From positions 2,154,501-2,218,500 of the forward strand of contig CP019797.1 of the NCBI GenBank assembly GCA_002951995.1: DNA of 64,000 nucleotides, written 5' to 3'. The DNA comes from Stenotrophomonas acidaminiphila (lineage in GTDB: Bacteria > Pseudomonadota > Gammaproteobacteria > Xanthomonadales > Xanthomonadaceae). Positions 32,907 to 42,110 of the stretch are shown here, one piece after another. Position 1 is the stretch's first letter. Each line of letters opens with the position of its first letter. The position numbers and the translations under genes were made by a program. Under the pieces are notes generated by a model. That model worked only from the letters and a program-made list of their open reading frames with translations, was not told the origin of the DNA and did no database searches.

Positions 32907-34076
32907 ATGTTCGACCAGCTCTTCATCAACGCCATCGGCCCCGACGGTACGCCGCTGGAACTGGCCGTGGCCGGCGGCCGTTTCGCCGCCATCGGCCCGG
33001 CCCTGCCGCGCTGCGACGGCGTGGAACAGATCGACCTGGGCGGGCAGCTGGTGCTGCCGGGCCTGGTCGACGGCCATATCCACCTGGACAAGAGCTTCGT
33101 CGGCGACCGCTGGCACCCGCACCGCCCCGCGCATACCCTGCGCGAGCGCCTGTCCATCGAAAAGCAGGAACTGGCGGCCGCGCCCTCCATCGTCGAGCGC
33201 GCCGACGCCCTGGTGGCGCAGGCGGCCGCGTTCGGCACCGTGGCGATGCGCAGCCATGTCGACGTCGACGCCACCACCGGCCTGGACCACCTGCACGCGG
33301 TGAACGCGGTGCGCGAGCGCTGGCGTGGCATCGTCGACATCGAACTGGTCGCGTTCCCGCAGGCCGGCGTGCAGTCCTGCCCCGGCACCGCGCAGGTGCT
33401 GGACGCGGCGATGCGCGAAGGCGCGCAGGTGGTCGGCGGGATCGACCCGGACACGCTCGACGGCGACAGCACCGGCCAGCTCGACGTGGTGTTCGGCATT
33501 GCCGAGCGCCACGGTGCCAAGGTCGACATCCACCTGCACGAACCCGGCCTGGGCGGCATCGAACAGTTGCGGCGCATCGCCGAACGCAGCCGCGCCCTGG
33601 GCATGCACGGACGCGTCGCGGTCAGCCATGCCTATGCGCTGGGCGAAGTGGATACCGCGCAGCTGGAGCGCATCGCCACGACGCTTGCCGATGCCGGCGT
33701 GGCGATCATGACCAATGCCCCGGGCGACCGCCCGTTCCCGCCGGTGCGGCAGTTGCGCGCGGCCGGCGTGGAGGTGTTCCTGGGCAACGACAACATCCGC
33801 GACGCCTGGTGGCCGTATGGCAACGGCGACATGCTGCAGCGGGCGATGCTGCTGGGCTACCGCTCCGGGTTCCATACCGACGAGGAGCTGTGCACGGCGC
33901 TGAAGATGGCCACCGGCGCCGGCGCGCGCGTGCTTGGCCTGCAGGGCTACGGCCTGGCCGTGGGCAACGAAGCCACCTTCCTGGTGCTGGACGCGCCCAA
34001 TGCCGCGGCCGCGGTGGCCGGGGTACCGTGCCGCCGCGGCATCGTGCGCCGCGGCCGGCTCGGGCCGGACGCCTGA
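32907..34076 (+). CDS. Cytosine deaminase-like amidohydrolase
   Basis: A 389-residue metal-dependent hydrolase of the cytosine/isocytosine deaminase group. Metal and catalytic motifs are LPGLVDGHIHLDKSFVGDRW (H57, H59), VDIHLHEPGL, VAVSHAYALG and FLGNDNIRDAWWPYGNGDML with the late Asp. It likely deaminates a pyrimidine or a related heterocycle, but the substrate cannot be fixed. The start MFDQLFINAIGPDGTP was preferred because the longer frame upstream is Arg/Pro-rich. It converges with a LysR gene across a REP pair. Confidence 0.85.
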   Translation: MFDQLFINAIGPDGTPLELAVAGGRFAAIGPALPRCDGVEQIDLGGQLVLPGLVDGHIHLDKSFVGDRWHPHRPAHTLRERLSIEKQELAAAPSIVERADALVAQAAAFGTVAMRSHVDVDATTGLDHLHAVNAVRERWRGIVDIELVAFPQAGVQSCPGTAQVLDAAMREGAQVVGGIDPDTLDGDSTGQLDVVFGIAERHGAKVDIHLHEPGLGGIEQLRRIAERSRALGMHGRVAVSHAYALGEVDTAQLERIATTLADAGVAIMTNAPGDRPFPPVRQLRAAGVEVFLGNDNIRDAWWPYGNGDMLQRAMLLGYRSGFHTDEELCTALKMATGAGARVLGLQGYGLAVGNEATFLVLDAPNAAAAVAGVPCRRGIVRRGRLGPDA

Positions 34077-34107
34077 TCGATCGCCCCGGAGCGGCACGCC
34101 CGCTCCC

Positions 34108-34176
34108 GTAGGTGCGGGGCTTGCCCCGCACGAGGCTTCACCGGACGGCTGCGTGCGGGGCAAGCCCCGCACCTAC
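34108..34176. repeat. GTAG REP pair in inverted orientation
   Basis: Two copies of a 24-nt REP face each other across 21 nt. The first runs 34108-34131: GTAG, then GTGCGGGGC, TT, GCCCCGCAC. The second runs 34153-34176 as its mirror image ending CTAC. This is the BIME-like arrangement typical of GTAG REPs in Stenotrophomonas and relatives. It lies between the convergent deaminase and lysR genes. A single copy recurs at 38127-38150. Confidence 0.85.
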
Positions 34177-34189
34177 GGCCTCCGCGCGC

Positions 34190-35071
34190 TTATGCCTGCG
34201 GCTGCGCCAGCATCTCCACCAGCATGTCGGCCAGCACCCGCACCTCGGGGTCGGCCGAGGGCCGCATCAGCAGCGCTAGTTCGATGCTGTCGATCTCCGG
34301 CAGGCCGCTTTCCACGCCCAGCACCACATGCGCCGGTGTCACCGTGCGCGCCGGCAGCAGGCTGATGCCGAGCCCATCGGCGACCGCCGCCTGGATGCCG
34401 CCGAGGCTGGAACTGGTGAAACTGATGCGCCAGCGCCGGCCCAGCGCCTCGATCGCGTCGATCATGTCCTCGCGGTACAGGCCGCGTGGCGGGAAGGCCA
34501 CCAGCGGCACCGGGTCCAGCGCGAACGCGGGGCTGGCCGCGCTGTCGATCCAGCGCATCGGCTCGGGCCAGCGCGCAAGCGCCTCGCGGCTGCCGCGGCG
34601 CTGTTTGACCAGCGCCAGGTCCAGCTCGCCACGGTCGTAGCCCTCGGCCAGCGCGCGGCTCAGGCCACTGCTGACCTCCAGCTTGACCCGGGGGTGGCGC
34701 CGGCTGAAATCGGCCAACAGGTGCGTGGTGCGGCCGCCGGCGAAATCCTCCGGCACGCCCAGGCGCAGGGTGGTGGCCACCCCCGCGCCGGACAGTGCCT
34801 CGCCCAGTTCCTCGTTCAGCGCCAGCAGGCGCCGCGCGTAGCCCAGCACGGTCTCGCCGGTATCGGTGGGGCGCACGTCGCGCACGCCACGGTCGAGCAG
34901 CCGGTGCCCGGCCAGCTCCTCCAGCCGCCGCACCTTCTGGCTGATCGTGGACTGGGTGGAATGCAGGCGCGCGGCGGCGGCGGTGAAGCTGCCGCAGTCG
35001 GCCACCGTCAACAGGGCGCGCAGCAGATCGAGGTCGAACAGCACCCTATTCGATTTCGGACTGTTTTCCAT
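34190..35071 (-). CDS. LysR-family transcriptional regulator
   Basis: A 293-residue LysR regulator. The N-terminal helix-turn-helix includes LLRALLTVADCGSFTAAAAR and LHSTQSTISQKVRRLEELAG, and the effector domain starts around residue 95 (ATTLRLGVPEDFAGGRTTHL). It diverges from the secreted amidohydrolase gene over a 229-bp gap, the classic arrangement for control of the divergent neighbour. The deaminase gene converges on it and is a less likely target. The effector is unknown. Confidence 0.9.
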   Translation of the reverse strand: MENSPKSNRVLFDLDLLRALLTVADCGSFTAAAARLHSTQSTISQKVRRLEELAGHRLLDRGVRDVRPTDTGETVLGYARRLLALNEELGEALSGAGVATTLRLGVPEDFAGGRTTHLLADFSRRHPRVKLEVSSGLSRALAEGYDRGELDLALVKQRRGSREALARWPEPMRWIDSAASPAFALDPVPLVAFPPRGLYREDMIDAIEALGRRWRISFTSSSLGGIQAAVADGLGISLLPARTVTPAHVVLGVESGLPEIDSIELALLMRPSADPEVRVLADMLVEMLAQPQA

Positions 35072-35300
35072 CGGTACATTTCATTTCTGGATGGACGCAC
35101 CGGCTTGTAGCATCGCCCCGGAGCGCATGCAAACCCCCGCCCGCCGCGCTGCTCCCGGCGCCGCGCGCAGCGCAGACCCGGACAGGCGGCGGCCACCCCG
35201 CATCGGCTTGACGTACCGCGACCCGGCGCGTGCCCGGCCGGTGCCTGCCGCCCTCTCCTCCCGCCGTGCGGGCAGCCACGACCGCCCTGGAACGCACCGA

Positions 35301-36752
35301 ATGAACACCACGCTCCGCTTCGCCCTTTCCTCGCTGCTGGCGCTGGCGTCGCCGGCATTGGCCGCACGCCTGGATGCCGATGTGTTGATCCGCCACGCCA
35401 CCGTGGTCGATGTCGAGCACGCCCGCACCCTGCCCGGCCAGGCCGTTGCGATCCGCGGCGGCGACATCGTCGCGGTCGGCGCGGACGCGACGCTGGCCGG
35501 CCAGTGGCGCGCGCGCAGAACGCTCGATGCGCGCGACCGCTACCTGATCCCGGGGTTGTGGGACATGCACGTGCATTTCGGCGGCGGCCCGGCGCTGGTC
35601 GAGGAAAACAAGGCATTGCTGCCGCTGTACGTCGCCCATGGCATCACCAGCGTGCGCGACGCGTCCGGCGACCTGCCCGGGCAGGTGCTGGCGTGGCGCG
35701 CGCAGATCGCCGATGGCCAGCTGTTCGGGCCGCAACTGTTCACCTCCGGCGCCAAGATCGAAGGCATCGCCCCGGTCTGGAAGGGCACCCTGGAAGCCGG
35801 CGACGAGGCCGGCGTGGACGCCGCGCTGGACCGCGAACAGCGCGACCGGGTCGATTTCGTCAAGATCACCGACAGCACGCTCAAGCCGGAGCTGTTCCTG
35901 TACGCGGTGTCCGAGGCGAGCAAGCGCGGCCTGCGCACCTCGGGCCACATCCCGATGGCGCTGACCGTCGGCCAGGCCATCGACGCCGGGCTCAGTTCCA
36001 TCGAGCACCTGGACTACGCGTTCCAGGCCGGCGTTCCGGACGAGGCCCGGATCGCCGCTGATTTCGCCGCCGGCCGCATCGACCGCGCCGAGGCCAGCCG
36101 CCGCCTGCACGAGGGCTTCGACCGCGCCACCGCGCTGGCCGCCTATCACCGCTTCGCCGAACGCGGGGTCGCGGTCACGCCCACGCTCGACGGCAGCCGC
36201 ATCCTCAGCTTCCTCGACAGCGAAGCGCATGCCAATGACCCGTACCTGGCCTACATCGGCCCGGGCCTGCGCAAGACCTACGCCTGGCGCGTGGAGCGCG
36301 CCGCCAGCGCCACGCCGGAACAGGTCCAGGCGCGGCACGCGCGCCACGCCCGGGTTGCGGCGGTGCTGCCGCTGCTGCAGGAGGCCGGCGTGCGCATCAT
36401 GGCCGGTACCGATGCCGGCTTCCTCAATTCCTACAACTATCCCGGCATCGGCCTGCACAACGAGCTGGCGCTGTATGTGCGCCATGGGCTGACGCCGGCG
36501 CAGGCACTGGCCACGGCCACCCGCAACGGCCCGGCGTGGTTCGGCAGGCTGGACCGCTATGGCGCCATCGCCGCCGGCAAGGCCGCCGACCTGGTGCTGC
36601 TGGAGCGCAACCCGCTGCAGGACATCACCGCGACCAGCAGCATCGACACGGTGGTGTTGCGCGGCACCGTCTACGACCGCGCCGCGCTGGATGCGATGCT
36701 CGCCGGAATCCGTGCCCAGGTCGCCATCTGGACCGCCGAAGCCAGCCCCTGA
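35301..36752 (+). CDS. Secreted amidohydrolase family protein
   Basis: A 483-residue amidohydrolase with an N-terminal signal peptide (LRFALSSLLALASPALA, cleavage near residue 21). It has YLIPGLWDMHVHFGGGPALV with the HxH metal motif, RTSGHIPMALTVGQAIDAGL with a His, SSIEHLDYAFQAG with another His, and IMAGTDAGFLNSYNYPGIGL with the Asp. The C-terminus has the composite strand AIAAGKAADLVLLERNPLQD. Relatives act as periplasmic dipeptidases or imidazolonepropionase-like enzymes. The substrate here is unknown. It is divergent from lysR. Confidence 0.85.
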   Translation: MNTTLRFALSSLLALASPALAARLDADVLIRHATVVDVEHARTLPGQAVAIRGGDIVAVGADATLAGQWRARRTLDARDRYLIPGLWDMHVHFGGGPALVEENKALLPLYVAHGITSVRDASGDLPGQVLAWRAQIADGQLFGPQLFTSGAKIEGIAPVWKGTLEAGDEAGVDAALDREQRDRVDFVKITDSTLKPELFLYAVSEASKRGLRTSGHIPMALTVGQAIDAGLSSIEHLDYAFQAGVPDEARIAADFAAGRIDRAEASRRLHEGFDRATALAAYHRFAERGVAVTPTLDGSRILSFLDSEAHANDPYLAYIGPGLRKTYAWRVERAASATPEQVQARHARHARVAAVLPLLQEAGVRIMAGTDAGFLNSYNYPGIGLHNELALYVRHGLTPAQALATATRNGPAWFGRLDRYGAIAAGKAADLVLLERNPLQDITATSSIDTVVLRGTVYDRAALDAMLAGIRAQVAIWTAEASP

Positions 36753-36899
36753 TCAGCGGATGCCTGCGGCGCTATAGCGGCCGCTCCGGCCCCGCCCCGA
36801 GCGGACGGCGCTAGCGCCTTCCGCGCGCATTACGGCGGGACGCGGCGCGGCGCAGGGCGCACAATAGGCACCCTGCTTTACGCGCCCGCGCGCCTGTTC

Positions 36900-38120
36900 A
36901 TGACCTCCCCGACCCCGCTGCAGCCCTCGGTCCCCGTCGCCCGGCTGTCCAGCTTCTATTTCTTCTATTACGCCGCGCTCGGCGCGTTCACTCCGTACTG
37001 GAGCCTGTACTTGCAGTCGCGCGGCATGGGCGTCACCGCGATCAGCGTGATGATGAGCCTGTGGTACGCCACCCGGGTGGTCGCGCCCAGCACCTGGACC
37101 TCGCTGGCGGCGGTCTCGCCGCGCCCGATCCGCTGGCTGCGCATCGGCTGCGTGTTGACCGTGGTCAGCTTCGCCGGCTTCCTGCTGCCGCAGCCGACGT
37201 GGACGCTGTACGCGGTGATGGTCGGGTTCTGCTTCTTCTACAACGCGGTGATGCCGCAGTTCGAGTCCATCACCCTCACCCACCTGGGCAGCGACAGCCA
37301 CCGCTACGGCATGATCCGGGTATGGGGCTCGCTGGGCTTCATCGCCGTGGTCACGCTGTTCGGCTGGGTCATCGAACGCCATGGCGCCGGCCTGCTGCCG
37401 TGGCTGATGCTGCCGCTGTTCATGCTGATGACCGGCGCGTCCTTCGCCAACCGCTATGCCCGCCATGTCGGCACCCATGCCGCGCACGTGCAGGGTTTCT
37501 GGTCGATCGTGCGGCGGCCGCCGGTGCTGGCGTTCTTCATCGCTGCGTTCCTCGAGCAGCTTTCGTTCGGGCCGTACTACACGTTCTTTTCGCTGTACAT
37601 GGACCAGCATGGCTACAGCACCTCGCTGCTGGGCCTGATGTGGACGGTGGGCGTGGTGTTCGAGGTGGCGGTGTTCTTCCTGATCGCCGGCTTCTTCCGG
37701 CGCTGGGACGCCAGCTGGCTGCTGATCATCTCCATGGCCAGCGCCGCACTGCGTTGGTGGGCCACCGCGCTGTGGCCGGAAGACCTGCCGGTGATGCTGG
37801 TGGCGCAGGCCACCCACTGCCTGGGCTTCGCCGCGTTCTTCGCCTCGGCGATGCAGCTGCTGGCGCGCTACTTCCCCGGCAACCTCAACGGCCACGGCCA
37901 GGGGCTGTTCTACGGGTTCTCGTCGGGCCTGGGCGGCGTGCTCGGCGCGCTGATCGCCGGCCAGCTGTGGCCGTTCGGCGACGGCAAGGTGGCCTTCATC
38001 GCCGGCGGCTGCTTCGCGCTGGCCGGCGCGGTGATCGCGTTCTGCTTCCTGCCGGAGAGGAACCGCCGTGGACGCGGGGCGTCCCCCGCATGCCCCGGCG
38101 GGCATCGCGACGCCCCCTGA
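36900..38120 (+). CDS. MFS transporter (HcaT/nucleoside-symporter-like)
   Basis: A 406-residue inner-membrane carrier with about twelve hydrophobic spans. The opening LSSFYFFYYAALGAFTPYWS and the block RYGMIRVWGSLGFIAVVTLF (the signature after TM4) match the MFS_1-like group with 3-phenylpropionate (HcaT) and nucleoside permeases. The last span ends FCFLPERNR. The roughly 15 residues beyond it are encoded by a palindromic GC-rich stretch (GCGGGG/CCCCGC at 38074-38089) next to a REP, so the tail is probably not conserved. The substrate is unknown. Confidence 0.8.
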   Translation: MTSPTPLQPSVPVARLSSFYFFYYAALGAFTPYWSLYLQSRGMGVTAISVMMSLWYATRVVAPSTWTSLAAVSPRPIRWLRIGCVLTVVSFAGFLLPQPTWTLYAVMVGFCFFYNAVMPQFESITLTHLGSDSHRYGMIRVWGSLGFIAVVTLFGWVIERHGAGLLPWLMLPLFMLMTGASFANRYARHVGTHAAHVQGFWSIVRRPPVLAFFIAAFLEQLSFGPYYTFFSLYMDQHGYSTSLLGLMWTVGVVFEVAVFFLIAGFFRRWDASWLLIISMASAALRWWATALWPEDLPVMLVAQATHCLGFAAFFASAMQLLARYFPGNLNGHGQGLFYGFSSGLGGVLGALIAGQLWPFGDGKVAFIAGGCFALAGAVIAFCFLPERNRRGRGASPACPGGHRDAP

Positions 38121-38126
38121 GGCAAC

Positions 38127-38150
38127 GTGCGGGGCAAGCCCCGCACCTAC
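38127..38150 (-). repeat. Single GTAG REP supplying the DUF2058 stop codon
   Basis: Identical to the second unit of the REP pair at 34153-34176. On the minus strand it reads GTAG then GTGCGGGGC, TT, GCCCCGCAC. The TAG inside GTAG (38149-38147) is the stop codon of the DUF2058 gene. The element fills the gap between two convergent genes. Confidence 0.85.
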
Positions 38151-38791
38151 CAGACCAGGTCGTCGGGCACCTGGTACATCGGGTCGGCGTAGGGGTCGTC
38201 CCCGGCCGGTGCGTCGGGATCGACCTTCAGTGCCACGGCCGGGGCGAAGATCTTCTCCGCCTCGGCCAGCAGTTCGGCCGTCACCAGCAGGTAGCGCCCG
38301 TTCTGCTGCAGCACGCCCAGCTGCCCGGCATTGAGCGCCTTGAGCTGGTCGGCGGTGACGTAGATGCGCTTGATCTTGCCGCCATAGGGAAAGTGGCGGG
38401 CGATATCGGCGTCGGGGTCGTTCAGCCCCTTGTCCTTGATCAGCTCGTCCAGCCGGGCCTTGGCCTCGCGGCGCAGGCGGGCTTCTTCCTGCTTCCGGCG
38501 TTCGGCCTCGATGCGCTCGTCCTTTTCCTTCTGCGCGCGGATCGCATACGCCTTGGCCAGGTCGATGTCTTCCTGCGAACGCGGCTTGCGCGGCCCCTGC
38601 GGGCCGCCATGGGCGGGCTTGTTGCCGTGCGCCGGCTTGCCGGCATGGCCGGGCTTGCCAGCGGGCTTGTTGCCGGCCTGCGCCGGCCTGCCCTGCGGGC
38701 GGCCGTCGCGGCGGGTGTCGGGCTTGCGCTCCGGCTTGGGCGCGGGCTTGAAGCCCAGCCCGAGGAGCTGGTCGCGGAGAGTGTCGCTCAT
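38147..38791 (-). CDS. DUF2058 (YaiL-type) protein
   Basis: A 214-residue nucleoprotein/polynucleotide-associated family member. It has MSDTLRDQLLGLGFKPAPKP at the start, then a long Lys/Gly/Pro/Ala-rich disordered stretch (about residues 15-75), a charged helix (IRAQKEKDERIEAERRKQEE), and the conserved C-terminal domain with FPYGGKIKRIYVTADQLKAL and NGRYLLVTAELLAEAEKIFA. The end reads YQVPDDLVW, and the stop codon belongs to a REP element. The role is unclear. slyX follows upstream by 17 bp on the same strand. Confidence 0.88.
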   Translation of the reverse strand: MSDTLRDQLLGLGFKPAPKPERKPDTRRDGRPQGRPAQAGNKPAGKPGHAGKPAHGNKPAHGGPQGPRKPRSQEDIDLAKAYAIRAQKEKDERIEAERRKQEEARLRREAKARLDELIKDKGLNDPDADIARHFPYGGKIKRIYVTADQLKALNAGQLGVLQQNGRYLLVTAELLAEAEKIFAPAVALKVDPDAPAGDDPYADPMYQVPDDLVW

Positions 38792-38808
38792 GCGTGCGGT
38801 ACGTCGTA

Positions 38809-39051
38809 TCAGTAGTGCGGGGGCGGCGGTTCGCTCGCCGGGTCGGAGGCATTGAGCGCATTGCGCACCTTGCCCAGGTCCTCGAGCAGCACGCGCAGCA
38901 CGTCGGCGTTGCGGCTGCCCTGCATGCGCGCATCGGCCAGCGCTTCGCTCAGCTCGGCCAGCGCGTGCTCCTGGAAGGACACACGCATTTCAAGTTCCAC
39001 CAGGCGTTCTTCCAGGGCCTGTTCGCGGGCGCTCGGCAGCAGGTCAGACAT
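38809..39051 (-). CDS. slyX: SlyX family protein
   Basis: An 80-residue coiled-coil protein. The core [20 protein letters not shown] is typical of SlyX, and the acidic Pro-rich C-terminus ends PPPPHY. The function is unknown; SlyX is often found near slyD in enterics, but not here. Its start overlaps the ugd stop by 8 bp, so it is translated from the ugd message. Confidence 0.85.
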   Translation of the reverse strand: MSDLLPSAREQALEERLVELEMRVSFQEHALAELSEALADARMQGSRNADVLRVLLEDLGKVRNALNASDPASEPPPPHY

Positions 39052-40393
39052 GCAGGGAGCGCCCCCGGCCGATGCCGTAATAGGCCAGCCCGGCCGCCTC
39101 GATCTCATGCGGGTCGTACAGGTTGCGGCCGTCGAACACCACCGCGTCGCCCAGCGCCTGGCGGATGCGGGCGAAATCCGGGCTGCGGAACTGTTTCCAT
39201 TCGGTGACCACGATCAGCGCATCGGCGCCTTCCAGCGCTGCGAACGCCGAGTCGCACAGCACCAGGTCGTCGCGTTCGCCGAAGAGGCGGCGGGCCTCGT
39301 GCATCGCCTCCGGGTCGTAGGCGCGCACCCGCGCGCCGGCCTCCCACAGCTGCGCCAGCAGGCGGCGGCTGGAGGCTTCGCGCATGTCGTCGGTATTGGG
39401 CTTGAACGCCAGCCCCCACACCGCGAAGGTCTTGCCGCGCACGCCCTCGTCCTCGCCCCGGTCATAGTGGCGCTGGACCAGTTCGAACAGGTGCCCCTTC
39501 TGCGCCTCGTTCACCGCTTCCACCGCCTCGAGCAGGCGCGGCGCATGGCCGTACTGCAGGGCGGTGCGGGCCAGCGCCTGCACGTCCTTGGGGAAGCACG
39601 AGCCGCCGTAGCCGGCGCCGGGATAGATGAAGTGCCAGCCGATGCGCGGGTCCGAGCCGATGCCCTGGCGGACGTGCTCGATGTCGGCGCCGACGCGCTC
39701 GGCGATGTTGGCGATTTCGTTCATGAACGAAATCTTGGTCGCCAGCATCGCGTTGGCCGCGTACTTGGTCAGCTCGGCCGAACGCACGTCCATTTCCACC
39801 ACGCGGTCGTGGTTGCGGTTGAACGGTGCGTACAGGCGGCGCATCACCGCCACCGGCGCGTCGCTGGCGGCGCCGATGATGATGCGGTCCGGGCGCATGC
39901 AGTCGGCCACCGCATCGCCCTCTTTCAGGAATTCGGGGTTGGAGACCACGTCGAACGCGATCTCCACGCCGCGCGCGGCCAGCTCCTCGGCGATCGCCGC
40001 GCGGACCTTGTCGGCGGTGCCCACCGGCACCGTCGACTTGTTGACCACCACGGTCGGCACCTGCAGGTGCCGGCCGATGGTGCGGGCCACCGCCAGCACG
40101 TACTGCAGGTCGGCGCTGCCGTCCTCGTCCGGCGGCGTGCCGACCGCGATGAAGACCACCTGGCCATGCGCGATCGCGGAGGCGGCGTCGGTGGTGAAGG
40201 CCAGCCGCGACGCGGCATGGTTGGCCTTGACCATCGGTTCCAGTCCCGGTTCATAGATCGGGATGACGCCCCGGTTCAGGCCGTCGACCTTGGCCTGGTC
40301 GATGTCGACACAGACCACGTCATGCCCAACCTCGGCCAGGCAGGTCCCGGTGACGAGTCCGACGTAGCCGGTACCGAAAATCGCAACGCGCAT
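39044..40393 (-). CDS. ugd: UDP-glucose 6-dehydrogenase
   Basis: NAD-dependent double oxidation of UDP-glucose to UDP-glucuronate, a precursor for exopolysaccharide and lipid A modification. It has 449 residues. The Rossmann motif is [20 protein letters not shown] at the start. The catalytic Cys lies in [20 protein letters not shown], and the C-terminal domain has [20 protein letters not shown]. It lies 21 bp after the FKBP gene on the same strand and overlaps slyX. Confidence 0.96.
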   Translation of the reverse strand: MRVAIFGTGYVGLVTGTCLAEVGHDVVCVDIDQAKVDGLNRGVIPIYEPGLEPMVKANHAASRLAFTTDAASAIAHGQVVFIAVGTPPDEDGSADLQYVLAVARTIGRHLQVPTVVVNKSTVPVGTADKVRAAIAEELAARGVEIAFDVVSNPEFLKEGDAVADCMRPDRIIIGAASDAPVAVMRRLYAPFNRNHDRVVEMDVRSAELTKYAANAMLATKISFMNEIANIAERVGADIEHVRQGIGSDPRIGWHFIYPGAGYGGSCFPKDVQALARTALQYGHAPRLLEAVEAVNEAQKGHLFELVQRHYDRGEDEGVRGKTFAVWGLAFKPNTDDMREASSRRLLAQLWEAGARVRAYDPEAMHEARRLFGERDDLVLCDSAFAALEGADALIVVTEWKQFRSPDFARIRQALGDAVVFDGRNLYDPHEIEAAGLAYYGIGRGRSLHV

Positions 40394-40414
40394 GGGTGCA
40401 GGGGCTCCGTGGGG

Positions 40415-41374
40415 TTACTGCAGGACGCCCAGCAGCTCGACGTCGAAGGTCAGCGTCGCGTCCGGGCCGATCGGGCCGCCCGGGGTGCCGTTGCTGCCAT
40501 AGGCCAGTTCGGACGGGACCCAGAACCGGTACTTGGAACCGACCGGCATCAGCGACACGCCTTCGGTCCAGCCCTTGATCACCTGGTTCAGGCCGAAATC
40601 GGCCGGCTGGCCGCGCTGGTAGCTGCTGTCGAACACGGTGCCGTCCAGCAGCTTGCCCTCGTAGTTCACGCGCACGCGGCTGGTGGCCATCGGGCGCTCG
40701 CCGCTGCCGGCGCGCAGCACCTGGTACTGCAGGCCCGAGGCGGTGGTCACCACGCCCGGCTGGGTCTTGTTCTTGGCCAGGAACGCATTGCCTTCCTCGC
40801 GGTTCTTGCCGGCGGCGGCGGCCTGCTTGGCGGTGCTGAACGCCTGCAGCGTGGCCTGCGCCTGCTGGCGGTCCATCAGCGGCGTGCCCTTGGCGAAGAT
40901 GGTGCCGATGGCCTGGAACACCGCGTCCAGGTCGATGTCGCCGCGGATCGGCGCCAGCGACGGGCCGACGGCGTAGCTGCCCAGCATCAGGCCGACCTTT
41001 TCGCGGTCCACCGCCGGCGGCTGGCTGCCCGGCGCCATGCCCGGCACCTGCTGGCCGGAACGGATCATCATCGCCATGCGCAGCGCCTGGTCGGTCTTCT
41101 GCGCTTCTTCCTGCGACAGCAGCGGCTGGCCGCCGGCGAAGGCGTTTTCCACGGCACGGCGCAGCGCGGCGACGTCGACTTCCGAGGCGATGGGTTCGAA
41201 CGAACTGGCGACGTCCACGCCGATGGCATAGCCGATCTTTTCACGTTCCGAGGTCAAAACGGACTTCTCCTTGGTGGCCGCCGGGGCGGCAGGTTGTTGC
41301 GCGATCACGGCCGCAGGGACCGCCAACGCCAGAATCATCAGCGACGCCACGGCGCCGCGCTTTCCCATCTTCAT
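40415..41374 (-). CDS. FKBP-type peptidyl-prolyl isomerase with duplicated N-domain
   Basis: Periplasmic proline isomerase of the FkpA/Mip group, 319 residues. The signal peptide covers about residues 1-26. Two FKBP_N dimerisation-type domains follow in tandem: EREKIGYAIGVDVASSFEPI (from about residue 43) and DREKVGLMLGSYAVGPSLAP (from about residue 125). Both have the same order of elements, whereas FkpA has one. The C-terminal catalytic domain has RVRVNYEGKLLDGTVFDSSY and SKYRFWVPSELAYGSNG, with LTFDVELLGVLQ at the end. The start could be two codons later. Confidence 0.9.
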   Translation of the reverse strand: MKMGKRGAVASLMILALAVPAAVIAQQPAAPAATKEKSVLTSEREKIGYAIGVDVASSFEPIASEVDVAALRRAVENAFAGGQPLLSQEEAQKTDQALRMAMMIRSGQQVPGMAPGSQPPAVDREKVGLMLGSYAVGPSLAPIRGDIDLDAVFQAIGTIFAKGTPLMDRQQAQATLQAFSTAKQAAAAGKNREEGNAFLAKNKTQPGVVTTASGLQYQVLRAGSGERPMATSRVRVNYEGKLLDGTVFDSSYQRGQPADFGLNQVIKGWTEGVSLMPVGSKYRFWVPSELAYGSNGTPGGPIGPDATLTFDVELLGVLQ

Positions 41375-41474
41375 TCGCTGCTTTCCTGGAAGTGAACAGA
41401 CGCCGGCATCGGCGCGAAGGGCGCCATTGTCGCACGCACACCGGCGATGTCGAGGCGGTGCGCCGCCGCGCGCA

Positions 41475-42044
41475 TCAGCGGCGGCCCGGCACCGGCCGCG
41501 CGAGTTCGCGCTCGATCGCCGCGCGCAGTTCCGGGTCGTCCGGCCGCACCTTGCTGGGGAACTGCGCCACCACCCGGCCGTCTCGCGCGATCAGGTACTT
41601 GTGGAAGTTCCAGCCCGGCGCCACGCCGGTCAGGCGGGCGAGGTCGCGATAGAGCGGCGTGGCCTCGGCGCCGGTCACGTGCACCTTCTGGAACATCGGG
41701 AACTTGACCCCGTAGGTCAGCGTGCAGAACTCCTGGATCTCCGCCTCGCTGCCCGGCTCCTGGCCCTTGAAGTCATTGGAGGGAAAGCCCAGCACCGCGA
41801 AACCGCGCCCGGCAAGCGCCTGGTGCAGGGCTTCCAGCCCCTCGTACTGGGGCGTGTAGCCGCATTTGGAGGCGGTGTTCACCACCAGCAGCACCTTGCC
41901 GCCGTACTCGCGGTTCAGGTTCACCGGGTCCTTTCCGGCAAGCGGCCGGTAGTCGCGGTCCAGCAAGGCACCGTCGGCGGCGCCCGCCCCCCCGGCCATG
42001 GACATGGCAAATGCCACTGCAATCAGGTATTTGCGGATAGACAT
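41475..42044 (-). CDS. Glutathione peroxidase (periplasmic)
   Basis: Thiol peroxidase of the GPx family, 189 residues. A signal peptide (IRKYLIAVAFAMSMAGGAGA) sends it to the periplasm. The peroxidatic residue is Cys (C61 in VVNTASKCGYTPQYEGLEAL), not selenocysteine. The Gln is in GFPSNDFKGQEPG and the Trp in WNFHKYLI, completing the catalytic set. It diverges from the GntR operon. It probably uses thioredoxin rather than glutathione, as most Cys-GPx do (inference). Confidence 0.9.
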   Translation of the reverse strand: MSIRKYLIAVAFAMSMAGGAGAADGALLDRDYRPLAGKDPVNLNREYGGKVLLVVNTASKCGYTPQYEGLEALHQALAGRGFAVLGFPSNDFKGQEPGSEAEIQEFCTLTYGVKFPMFQKVHVTGAEATPLYRDLARLTGVAPGWNFHKYLIARDGRVVAQFPSKVRPDDPELRAAIERELARPVPGRR

Positions 42045-42110
42045 CGGAATTCTCCTGGGTGTGTGCGCGGCTCGTGCGCAGACTAGGCCATCAGTTGGGT
42101 TACAGGGGAG

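Noticed and set aside
41475..42044. Selenocysteine in the glutathione peroxidase
   Set aside because: The catalytic codon is for Cys, with no in-frame TGA and no need for a SECIS element.
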